From Rhodocyclaceae bacterium (lineage in GTDB: Bacteria; Pseudomonadota; Gammaproteobacteria; Burkholderiales; Rhodocyclaceae), in contig VMSX01000030.1 of assembly GCA_013791905.1 (NCBI GenBank), forward strand, positions 1 to 64,000: a stretch of 64,000 nucleotides of DNA, written 5' to 3'. Both the position numbers and the translations under genes were made by a program. Shown piece after piece: positions 8,644 to 18,531 of this stretch (within the stretch, counting starts at the first letter, position 1; each line of letters opens with the position of its first letter). Below the pieces are notes generated by a model that had not been told where the DNA came from, ran no database searches, and saw nothing but the letters and a program-made list of their open reading frames with translations.

Positions 8644-10569
8644 TCACCGCGCTTCAAGGGCTTCCCAGCGTTCCAGCAAGCCGTGCAGTTCGGCGTCGAT
8701 GGCGGACAGGCGCGCGGCAATGGTCTGTGCTTCCTGCGGCTGCTGCTGGTAGATCGTGGCGTCTGCGAGGCGGGCGGACAGGGATTTCTGCTCGGCTTCG
8801 AGCGCGGCGATCTTCTCGGGCAGGGCTTCGAGTTCGCGCGCCTCTTTCCAGGAGAGCTTTGTCGCCGCCGGCTTCTCTGCCTGCCGTCCCACCAGCGCCG
8901 ACTTTTGCGCGCTGCTGGTGGCGGCCTGCTGTGCGGCGCGCGCCGTTGCTTTCCGGTCGGCCTGATAGGCGGCCCAGTCGCTGTAGCCGCCGGCATATTC
9001 GCGCCATGTTCCATCGCCCTCGGCGGCTAGCGTCTGGGTGACGATGGCGTCGAGGAAGGCGCGGTCGTGGCTGACGAGGAACACCGTGCCGGCGTAGTCC
9101 TGGATCAGGTCTTCGAGCAGTTCCAGCGTGTCGATGTCAAGGTCGTTGGTCGGTTCGTCGAGCACCAGCACGTTGGCCGGGCGGGCGAACAGGCGCGCCA
9201 GCAGCAGGCGATTGCGCTCGCCGCCGGACAGCGACTTCACGGGCGAGCGCGCGCGCTGCGGCGCGAACAGGAAATCGCCCAGATAGCCGACGACATGCTT
9301 GCGGGTGCCGCCGATTTCGACGTAATCAGAACCCGGCGAGATGATTTCGGCGAGCGTCGCCTCGGGGTCGAGCTGGGCGCGGAACTGGTCGAAATAGGCG
9401 ACTTCCATCTTGGTGCCGCGCCGCACCGTGCCGCTGTCGGGTTCCAGTTCTCCGAGGATCAGCCGCAGCAAGGTGGTCTTGCCGGCACCGTTGGGGCCGA
9501 TCACGCCGATCTTGTCGCCGCGCTGGATGCGGCAGGAAAAATCGCGCACGACGTGTCTCATTTCGCTACCTGTGCCGAAGGACTTGTTGACCTTCTTCAA
9601 CTCGGCGACCAGCTTGCCGCTCTTGTCGCCGCTATCGAGCTGCAACTTGACCTGACCCAGCCGATCGCGGCGGGCGATGCGCTCGGTGCGCAACTGGTCC
9701 AGACGCTGCACGCGGAACACGGCGCGGGTGCGGCGCGCTTCGACACCCTGGCGAATCCAGACTTCCTCTTCTTTCAGCAGCTTGTCGAAGCGCGCATTCT
9801 CCTTCGCCTCGTCGGCGAGTTCGGCCGTCTTGCGATCCTGGTAGGCGGCAAAGTTGCCGGGATAGCTGGTCAGCATGCCGCGATCCAGTTCGATGATGCG
9901 CGTTGCCAGCCGGTCGAGAAAACGCCGGTCGTGGGTGATGAACAACAGCGTGATGCCGGTTTCGAGCAAGTAATCTTCAAGCCACTCGATGGTGGCGATG
10001 TCGAGGTGGTTGGTCGGTTCGTCGAGCAGCAGCACCTCGGGGGCGACCGCCAGTGCCTGCGCCAGCGCGAGGCGCTTCTTTTGTCCGCCCGACAGCGTGC
10101 CGACCAGCGCGTCGGCATCGAGGTCAAAGCGCGTAATCACCTGTTCGGCGCGCGCCTCGTAAGCCCACACGCCCAGCGTTTCCATGTCGTGCTGCAAGTG
10201 CTGCAAGCGTTCCAGCAGCACCTCATGGTCGGCATCCGCCTCTGTCAATTGGTGCGCCACATCGTGATAGTCGGCCAGCAGGCGCGCCGTCTCGCCCATG
10301 CCGGCGACGACGGCCTGAAAGACCGTGAGCGCGGGATCGCAGGGCGGTTCCTGTGGAACATAGCCGAGCTTGAGGGCGGGCTGGGTCCACACGATGCCGT
10401 CATCCAGATGAGCACGTCCGGCCAGCGCCGCCAGCAGCGAGGACTTGCCGGTGCCGTTGCGACCGATCAGCGCGACGCGTTCGCCGGGATCAAGCTGAAA
10501 CTGGGCGGCGTCGAGCAGGGGAACGTGGCCGTAAGCGAGACAGCCGTTATCGAGTTTTATGAGGGGCAT
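8644..10569 (-). CDS. uup: ABC-F ATPase, Uup type
   Basis: Soluble ATPase (641 residues) with two ABC domains and no membrane segment. First domain: GRNGTGKSS, LSGGQKKRLALAQ, LLLDEPTNHLD. Second: GPNGAGKTT, LSGGERNRLLLAR, VLVLDEPTNDLD. The C-terminal 90 residues form a charged coiled coil (EARELEALPEKIAALEAEQKSL) as in Uup, which binds branched DNA or the ribosome and affects precise excision of transposons. A short A repeat is read in frame at about residues 554-563 (KSALVGRQ), in the linker before the coiled coil. Upstream are higBA, downstream a globin. Confidence 0.92.
   Translation of the reverse strand: MPLIKLDNGCLAYGHVPLLDAAQFQLDPGERVALIGRNGTGKSSLLAALAGRAHLDDGIVWTQPALKLGYVPQEPPCDPALTVFQAVVAGMGETARLLADYHDVAHQLTEADADHEVLLERLQHLQHDMETLGVWAYEARAEQVITRFDLDADALVGTLSGGQKKRLALAQALAVAPEVLLLDEPTNHLDIATIEWLEDYLLETGITLLFITHDRRFLDRLATRIIELDRGMLTSYPGNFAAYQDRKTAELADEAKENARFDKLLKEEEVWIRQGVEARRTRAVFRVQRLDQLRTERIARRDRLGQVKLQLDSGDKSGKLVAELKKVNKSFGTGSEMRHVVRDFSCRIQRGDKIGVIGPNGAGKTTLLRLILGELEPDSGTVRRGTKMEVAYFDQFRAQLDPEATLAEIISPGSDYVEIGGTRKHVVGYLGDFLFAPQRARSPVKSLSGGERNRLLLARLFARPANVLVLDEPTNDLDIDTLELLEDLIQDYAGTVFLVSHDRAFLDAIVTQTLAAEGDGTWREYAGGYSDWAAYQADRKATARAAQQAATSSAQKSALVGRQAEKPAATKLSWKEARELEALPEKIAALEAEQKSLSARLADATIYQQQPQEAQTIAARLSAIDAELHGLLERWEALEAR
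8883..8908 (-). repeat. short A repeat inside uup
   Basis: GCCGTCCCACCAGCGCCGAC then TTTTGC on the plus strand. The gene reads the complement in the frame K-S-A-L-V-G-R, in the low-complexity linker before the coiled coil. Confidence 0.85.
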
Positions 10570-10596
10570 GGCGGCATTCTATCGGCGGAACCGCCG

Positions 10597-10617
10597 CCGT
10601 CCCGCCAGCGCCGACTA
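10597..10617 (-). repeat. short A repeat at the higA stop
   Basis: GCCGTCCCGCCAGCGCCGAC then T, ending at the base before the higA stop codon (10618-10620). It occupies most of the 48-bp gap to uup. Confidence 0.85.
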
Positions 10618-10929
10618 TTACGCGACGGTTTGTTCCATGCGCTGAATCCTTGCCAGCGCATCATTGGCAATCCGCTCGGCGACGCGCAGGTCGAAATCGG
10701 CCTGCAAGCCCATCCAGAACTCCGCGCTGGTGCCGAAGTATCGTGCCAGCCGCAGGGCCGTGTCGGCCGTAACGCTGCGCCGCTCGCGGGCGATGTCATT
10801 GATGCGCGGAGCCGGCACGCTGAGGGCAATCGCCAGTGCGTTGGCCGAAAGATGCAGCGGCAGGAGAAATTCCTCGCGCAGAATCTCGCCCGGATGAATC
10901 GGGCGCATGCCGTTACGAATTTCGCTCAT
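10618..10929 (-). CDS. higA: HigA-family antitoxin (first copy)
   Basis: Helix-turn-helix antitoxin (103 residues) opening MRPIHPGEILREEFLLPLHL from residue 8, the usual start of HigA proteins; the HTH spans SANALAIALSVPAPRINDIARERR. Expected to neutralise HigB and repress their shared promoter at 11228-11261. It lies 10 bp after the toxin gene, in the toxin-first order typical of higBA. Only about 65% alike by eye with the second HigA at 33151, so probably acquired separately. Confidence 0.92.
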   Translation of the reverse strand: MSEIRNGMRPIHPGEILREEFLLPLHLSANALAIALSVPAPRINDIARERRSVTADTALRLARYFGTSAEFWMGLQADFDLRVAERIANDALARIQRMEQTVA

Positions 10930-10939
10930 TTCATTCTCC

Positions 10940-11221
10940 TCAGTGGTAATCCACTATCTCCACGTCGAACACCTGTCCGTCTTCCCAGGCGAAGCACACG
11001 CGCCACTGGTCGTTGATGCGCACGCTCCATTGGCCCTTGCGGTCGCCCTTCAGTGCTTCCAGCCGGTTCTGCGGCGGAATGCGCAGGTCGTCCAGCCGTG
11101 TGGCCCGATGCACCATCAACAGCTTGCGTTCCGCCACCACCCGAAAGGAAAGCCAGCGGCGGTGGCAACGCTCCCCGGCAAACAGCGCTGCGGTGTCCTT
11201 GCATTTGAACGACCGGATCAT
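10940..11221 (-). CDS. higB: HigB/RelE-superfamily toxin (first copy)
   Basis: Ribosome-dependent mRNA interferase toxin by family (93 residues). It begins MIRSFKCKDTAALF and ends WRVCFAWEDGQVFDVEIVDYH, the conserved HigB C-terminus. Cognate HigA follows. The predicted -10 box ends only 7 bp before the ATG at 11221, so its transcript would be leaderless or nearly so. It sits between a restriction/modification gene and higA. Confidence 0.92.
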   Translation of the reverse strand: MIRSFKCKDTAALFAGERCHRRWLSFRVVAERKLLMVHRATRLDDLRIPPQNRLEALKGDRKGQWSVRINDQWRVCFAWEDGQVFDVEIVDYH

Positions 11222-11227
11222 GCTTGC

Positions 11228-11261
11228 AGTATATAACGGACAACGTTAAACGCCAAACGTT
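11228..11261 (-). promoter_or_regulatory. higBA promoter and candidate operator
   Basis: On the minus strand TTGGCG (11251-11256) and TATACT (11228-11233) are separated by exactly 17 bp, a near-consensus sigma-70 promoter. Two AACGTT palindromes (11242-11247, 11256-11261), inside a repeated ACGTTAAA unit, overlap the -35 and spacer, as expected for HigA autorepression. The transcript start would fall at or next to the ATG. Confidence 0.65.
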
Positions 11262-11264
11262 AAA

Positions 11265-14644
<3,380 letters not shown>

Positions 14645-14648
<4 letters not shown>

Positions 14649-14935
14649 TTATCGAAGCGTTGCGGCCATTTCCTCGAGGTGTGGAACACCCGGAGGATTT
14701 CGACGTTTTGCTCGCGCACGCGATAGGGCAGGATGTAGGGAAAGCGCGTGACGACGAGTTCACGGGTACCGGGGACGCGGCCCGGCCGTCCCATCTGCGG
14801 ATGCTGGGTCAGCATTTCCGCGCTGGCCAGCAAATGCCTTACAAAGTCTGCGGCACTTTGTGGACTGTCCTGCGCAATATAGGCGGCTTCAGCGTCGAGG
14901 TTTTGCAACGCCCGACGCAGCCACCTAAGCTGCAT
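14645..14935 (-). CDS. parE: ParE/RelE-superfamily toxin
   Basis: Toxin of 96 residues beginning MQLRWLRRALQNLDAEAAYIA and ending ILRVFHTSRKWP, the ParE pattern; family members inhibit gyrase or the ribosome. Its ATG overlaps the end of parD by 11 bp, and its stop overlaps the ATG of the restriction/modification gene (ATGA). The three form one translationally coupled unit: antitoxin, toxin, R-M. Confidence 0.9.
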
Positions 14936-15161
14936 ACTTGGCCTTTACCGCCGCGACTTCTGCATCTGTGGCGAAATCGCCCATGTCGGCCTCGCTCAAT
15001 GCCTGGCTGATTTCGCCGATCTGCCAGGCTTCGAGATCAAGATACTGGCGAATCGCTTCTCCCGCGAGCCACGACTTGGATCGATGGGTAACGTTGGCCA
15101 GTTTGTCGAGTTGCTGCTTGACTTCAACCGGGACGCGAAATGTAAGGACGGCGGTATCCAT
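14925..15161 (-). CDS. parD: CopG/ParD-type ribbon-helix-helix antitoxin
   Basis: Antitoxin (78 residues from the ATG at 15161). The N-terminus AVLTFRVPVEVKQQLDKLA is the RHH DNA-binding fold; the acidic C-terminal half (EADMGDFATDAEVAAVKAKY) should bind ParE. An in-frame ATG at 15188 is less likely since a TGTATACA -10-like box lies between the two starts. It should repress its own promoter and so also set expression of the downstream R-M gene. Confidence 0.88.
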   Translation of the reverse strand: MDTAVLTFRVPVEVKQQLDKLANVTHRSKSWLAGEAIRQYLDLEAWQIGEISQALSEADMGDFATDAEVAAVKAKYAA

Positions 15162-15203
15162 GATGAGTTCCGATGTGGTTGTATACATTGCATGCTAACA
15201 CAT

Positions 15204-15252
15204 GCCGTCCCGCCAGTTCCACGGGATTTCCTTCGGTCACGCCGACTTTTGC
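15204..15252 (-). repeat. long-form A repeat between parD and cbpM
   Basis: GCCGTCCCGCCAG, an internal segment TTCCACGGGATTTCC-TTCGGTCA, then CGCCGACTTTTGC. Outer parts match the short A repeat exactly; the internal segment matches the copies at 1147 and 2450. Confidence 0.85.
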
Positions 15253-15265
15253 TAGCGGGCTGGGA

Positions 15266-15565
15266 TCAGCCGCGCTGCAACTGCTCGCGCAGTTCGTCCA
15301 TTTCCTCCAGCAGGTCGGCGACCAGTGCGGCGAGTTCGGGTACCGCGTCGAAATCGCGTTCCAGTTCGCGCATGCGGCGGGCGCGCAGCAGGGCAGGGCC
15401 GGAAAAGCGCCACACGCCGGCGACGCTTTCGGCATGGGGGAACAGGCCTTCGTCGAGGTGGCGCAGCAGCCAGGCGGGTTCCACGGTGCAGGCGGCGGCG
15501 ACCTGTTCCAGGGTCAGCCAGGTTTCTTCCATCAGGCTGCCGATCAGGATGTCTTCGTCTCGCAT
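15266..15565 (-). CDS. cbpM: chaperone-modulator protein CbpM
   Basis: MerR-like HTH protein (99 residues) that binds the J-domain of CbpA and inhibits it. Visible: LTLEQVAAACTVEPAWLLRHLDEGLFP in the N-terminal half, and a helical C-terminus (ALVADLLEEMDELREQL). It lies 3 bp after cbpA on the same strand, the standard cbpA-cbpM pair. No DNA-binding role is required in the known family. Confidence 0.93.
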   Translation of the reverse strand: MRDEDILIGSLMEETWLTLEQVAAACTVEPAWLLRHLDEGLFPHAESVAGVWRFSGPALLRARRMRELERDFDAVPELAALVADLLEEMDELREQLQRG

Positions 15566-15568
15566 GGC

Positions 15569-16522
15569 TCAGTCCTTTCCGCGCGGGTTGAAGGCGAGTT
15601 CTTTCGCCATGGTTTCGTATAGTTCCCGCGCCCGCGGTGTGTCGGCAGGGGGCAACACGACCTGGATGTCGAGCAGCAGGTCGCCGGTCGGTTTGCCGGG
15701 AATGCCTTTGCCGCGCGCGCGCAGTTGGCTGCCGCTCTGCGCGTTTTCGGGGATGCGCACCTTGATCTGGCTGGTGGGCAGATCGACCGTGACGACCGCG
15801 CCGAGCGCCGCTTCCCAGGGGGTCACCGGCAGGGTGAGATGGATGTCGCGGCCGTCGGCGCGCATGCGCGGATGTGGCTTGAAATGGACTTCGAGCAGCA
15901 GGTCGCCGGCGGGGGCGCCGCCCATGCCCGGTGAGCCCTGGCCGGCCAGCCGCAGCACCTGTCCGGCGCTGACGCCCTGGGGAATTTTTACGTTCAGGGT
16001 ACGGGTGTCGACGGTCACGCGACCCTGCGCGTCGAGCCGGGGGACGCGCAGGCTGATCTGTCGCGTCGCGCCGGTGAAGGCGTCTTCCAGGTCGAGCAGC
16101 ACCTTGGCATGGTGGTCTTCGCCCTGGGCGCGAGAATGGCCGCCCTGTGGGCGAAAGCCACCGGCGCCTCCCATGCCACCGCCGCGGCCGAACATTTCGG
16201 CGAAGAAATCCGAGAAGTTTGCCGCCTCGTGTGGGGAGAAGCCACGACCGGAAAATTCGAAGCCCGCGTCCCAGTCGGGCGGGGGACGGAATTCCTGACC
16301 AGGCTGGTAGTTGCGGCCAAGCTGGTCGTAGGCGGCGCGCTTCTCCGGGTCGGAGAGCACGGCATTGGCCTCGTTGATTTCTTTCATGCGCGCTTCGGCG
16401 TCCGCTTCCTTGGAAACGTCCGGGTGGTACTTGCGCGCCTGCTTGCGAAAGGCCTTGCGGATTTCATCCGCGGTGGCGTCGCGGGCCACGCCCAGCGTCT
16501 GGTAGTAGTCCTTGAATTCCAT
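15569..16522 (-). CDS. cbpA: DnaJ-family co-chaperone CbpA
   Basis: Type II J-protein (317 residues) stimulating DnaK ATPase; also nucleoid associated in known relatives. J-domain at residues 1-70 with HPD at 33-35; G/F-rich region with GRGGGMGGAGG near 112-122; two C-terminal substrate-binding barrels (LDLEDAFTGATRQI onward). No zinc-finger domain, as expected for CbpA. The ATG at 16522 is chosen over 16528 because GAGGGG is then 8 nt away instead of 2. cbpM follows. A palindrome upstream may be an operator. Confidence 0.93.
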   Translation of the reverse strand: MEFKDYYQTLGVARDATADEIRKAFRKQARKYHPDVSKEADAEARMKEINEANAVLSDPEKRAAYDQLGRNYQPGQEFRPPPDWDAGFEFSGRGFSPHEAANFSDFFAEMFGRGGGMGGAGGFRPQGGHSRAQGEDHHAKVLLDLEDAFTGATRQISLRVPRLDAQGRVTVDTRTLNVKIPQGVSAGQVLRLAGQGSPGMGGAPAGDLLLEVHFKPHPRMRADGRDIHLTLPVTPWEAALGAVVTVDLPTSQIKVRIPENAQSGSQLRARGKGIPGKPTGDLLLDIQVVLPPADTPRARELYETMAKELAFNPRGKD

Positions 16523-16567
16523 GCGCATTTCCCCTCACTGCATCAGGTGACGGCGCCCGCAACCCAA

Positions 16568-16591
16568 CATCATGAGCTAGTCATCATGATG
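16568..16591. promoter_or_regulatory. palindrome upstream of cbpA
   Basis: CATCATGA (16568-16575) and TCATGATG (16584-16591) separated by 8 bp, 46-69 bp before the cbpA start. Not the CIRCE element; the binding protein is unknown. Confidence 0.4.
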
Positions 16592-16689
16592 CATCGTAGC
16601 CTATTTCCTCACGATTTATAGGCGGAGTTGAATCGCCTGCAACGCGAGATGCAGCAGGCTTTCGATGTCCAGCTTGTTCAGTTGCCTGG

Positions 16690-16709
16690 ATTCCGGCCTG
16701 CGCCGGAAT
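16690..16709. repeat. dRS3-like 20-bp palindrome
   Basis: ATTCCGGCCTGCGCCGGAAT, matching the layout of Neisseria dRS3 repeats (ATTCC-N10-GGAAT type). It forms a hairpin just after the nitroreductase stop at 16719 and could act as its terminator. Confidence 0.6.
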
Positions 16710-16718
16710 GACACACAG

Positions 16719-17303
16719 TCAGACGATCTTGCACACCTCGGCAAAGTCCGGGCGCGGGCTGCGCGGAAACAGCTTGCTGGCGTCGCCGTAGCCGAGGCTG
16801 CAGATGAAGTTGGCCTCGGTGTTTGTACCGGCGAAGAACTCGGCATTCACTTGGGCACCATCGAAGCCGGACATCGGCCCGCAGTCGAGGCCCAGCCCGC
16901 GTGCGGCGAGCATCAAGTAGGCGCCCTGCAGGCTGCTGTTGCGAAAGGCGGTGGAACGGATCAGTTCGGCATTGCCGGTGAACCAGGATTTTGCGTCGGT
17001 ATGCGGGAAGAATTTCGGCAGCCAGTCGGGAAAGTCGAGGTCCATGCCGAGGATGGCGGTGACCGGCGCGGCCAACACCTTGGCGCGGTTGCCTTCCATC
17101 AGGGCGGGGACGAGGCGCGCTTTCGCTTCCGCCGACTTGACGAAGACGACGCGCAGCGGCCAGCAGTTGGCGCTGGTCGGGCCCCATTTCATCAGGTCGT
17201 GGATTTCGGTGAGCAGGGCATCGGGGACGGGCTTGTCCTGCCATTCATTGTGGCTGCGGGCGTTGCGAAAGAGTTGGTCGAATGCGGCGGTGTCGAGTTT
17301 CAT
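16719..17303 (-). CDS. nitroreductase-family protein, RutE/HadB-like
   Basis: FMN-dependent oxidoreductase (194 residues). The N-terminus [21 protein letters not shown] and [20 protein letters not shown] match the RutE (malonic semialdehyde reductase) branch of nitroreductases; later [21 protein letters not shown]-like sequence is the flavin region. No other rut gene is adjacent, so the physiological substrate is open. It follows the hydrolase gene by 53 bp on the same strand. Confidence 0.85.
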   Translation of the reverse strand: MKLDTAAFDQLFRNARSHNEWQDKPVPDALLTEIHDLMKWGPTSANCWPLRVVFVKSAEAKARLVPALMEGNRAKVLAAPVTAILGMDLDFPDWLPKFFPHTDAKSWFTGNAELIRSTAFRNSSLQGAYLMLAARGLGLDCGPMSGFDGAQVNAEFFAGTNTEANFICSLGYGDASKLFPRSPRPDFAEVCKIV

Positions 17304-17356
17304 GACGTTTCCTTTGTGTGGGAGCGCGGATTAGGTTGCGCCGGTTGGACCTGATT

Positions 17357-18280
17357 TCAAGTCGGTACGGCAGGGGCCAGCGCCTGTGCGATGGCCTGGT
17401 TCACTGCTAGCGGCGCTTCGGCCATCATGGCATGGCCGACGGCGGGGAGTTCGACGAGGCGTGCGTCTGGCAACTGTTCAAGCAAGCGGCGCGATGCTTT
17501 GACCGAGGTCATGCGGTCACTTTTGCCGGCGATCAGGGTTACCGGGCAGGCGAGCAACGCGATGGCTGCCGGACCGTTTTCGTAGGCATTGCAGGCGGCG
17601 AGATCGTTGTAGAGCACGCCGGGTTTCTGGCGTTCCATGATGCGCAGGTTGATGCCCGGCAGCCACTGGCCGAGGCTGCCATAGGCACCACGCCAGCCGC
17701 GCGGCGAATGCGCCCACTGGTTGATGAGGGCCATGGCGGCGGCTTCGTTCTTCTGCGCGGTTTCGAGCAGCGCGGGGGCGACCGGCATCGGCAGGGCCGT
17801 GCCGATCAGGACCAGGTGGTGGATCAACTCCGGTGCGCGCGCTGCCGCTTCAAGCGCGATAAGCGAGCCCATGCTGTGGCCGATGAGGGTAACGCCTGCG
17901 CCGGCCCGTCCCAAGAAGGTGCGGCCAAAGGATGGAGCGGGCGCAGCCCGCGAACCACCGTCACCCCCTTCCTCGGGAAGGGGGATGGGGGGATGGGGGT
18001 CTGATTGTGCCGTCCCGCCAGCGCCGACTTTTACCAGCAGCGCCAGCAGCCAGTCAGCCAGTGCCTCGATGCTGGCCAGTGGTGTGCCGCCGCTCTGGCC
18101 ATGGCCGGGCAGGTTGACCGCCAGAATGGAATAACCGCGGCCAGCGAAATGGCGGATCTGCTGCATCCAGACGAAATGGTCGTGCTGGGCGCCATGAATG
18201 AACACCAGGCAGGGCAGTGCGGGGTCGAACTCCTGACCGGTTACGGCATAAGCCGGCTGACCGTCAAGCTCGACGAACAT
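17357..18280 (-). CDS. alpha/beta hydrolase carrying a repeat-derived insert
   Basis: Cytoplasmic alpha/beta hydrolase (307 residues). Oxyanion-hole loop FIHGAQHD at 27-34, nucleophile elbow GHSMG at 134-138 (Ser136), acid in AGKSDRMTS near 247, His in VGHAMMAEAP near 278. Residues about 84-128 (KVGAGGTAQSDPHPPIPLPE onward) are translated from a short A repeat fused to a three-hairpin element, replacing the usually short strand before the elbow. The frame stays open. The start overlaps the YdcH stop by one base (TGATG), last gene of the lipid operon. Whether the insert disturbs activity is unknown. Confidence 0.85.
   Translation of the reverse strand: MFVELDGQPAYAVTGQEFDPALPCLVFIHGAQHDHFVWMQQIRHFAGRGYSILAVNLPGHGQSGGTPLASIEALADWLLALLVKVGAGGTAQSDPHPPIPLPEEGGDGGSRAAPAPSFGRTFLGRAGAGVTLIGHSMGSLIALEAAARAPELIHHLVLIGTALPMPVAPALLETAQKNEAAAMALINQWAHSPRGWRGAYGSLGQWLPGINLRIMERQKPGVLYNDLAACNAYENGPAAIALLACPVTLIAGKSDRMTSVKASRRLLEQLPDARLVELPAVGHAMMAEAPLAVNQAIAQALAPAVPT
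17900..18003 (-). repeat. three-hairpin element, copy 2 (inside the hydrolase gene)
   Basis: Same body as the copy at 26940 (GGAGCGGGCGCAGCCCGCGAAC, split here as GGAGCGGGCGCAGC and CCGCGAAC). Loop on the minus strand is TTGGGACGGGCCGGC (17900-17914). This is the only copy whose arms no longer pair well (about 5 of 9). It is co-oriented with the gene and read in frame. Confidence 0.8.
18009..18034 (-). repeat. short A repeat inside the hydrolase gene
   Basis: GCCGTCCCGCCAGCGCCGAC then TTTTAC, read as V-K-V-G-A-G-G-T-A. It abuts the three-hairpin element on its downstream side, making one composite insertion. Confidence 0.88.
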
Positions 18281-18489
18281 CAGGCGATCAGGTCGGGGCC
18301 GAGCAGACGCTGGACGGCAGAGAGGCGATCCTTGAGTTGCAGCTTGCGTTTCTTGAGGCGCCGCATCAACAGTTCGTCGTGCGGCGGGGTGCTTTCCAGC
18401 CTTTCGATGGTTTCGTCAAGGTCGTGGTGCTCGATCTTGAGATCGGTCAGCAAGGCTTTCAGTGCGGCGGGGTCGTCAGGTAGGGTCAT
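18280..18489 (-). CDS. YdcH-family (DUF465) small protein
   Basis: Predicted 69-residue helical hairpin protein: LKIEHHDLDETIERLE, then LLMRRLKKRKLQLKDRLSAV, the DUF465 signature. Role unknown in the family. It sits 43 bp after the acyl-ligase fusion gene and overlaps the next hydrolase gene by one base, so it is inside the operon. Confidence 0.85.
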   Translation of the reverse strand: MTLPDDPAALKALLTDLKIEHHDLDETIERLESTPPHDELLMRRLKKRKLQLKDRLSAVQRLLGPDLIA

Positions 18490-18531
18490 GGAGGTAAATA
18501 TTATGCTTCGCTGCCGGGCTTGGCAATCCTC

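Noticed and set aside
9067-11016. 649-codon plus-strand frame
   Set aside because: Antisense shadow of uup and higA; no family resemblance.
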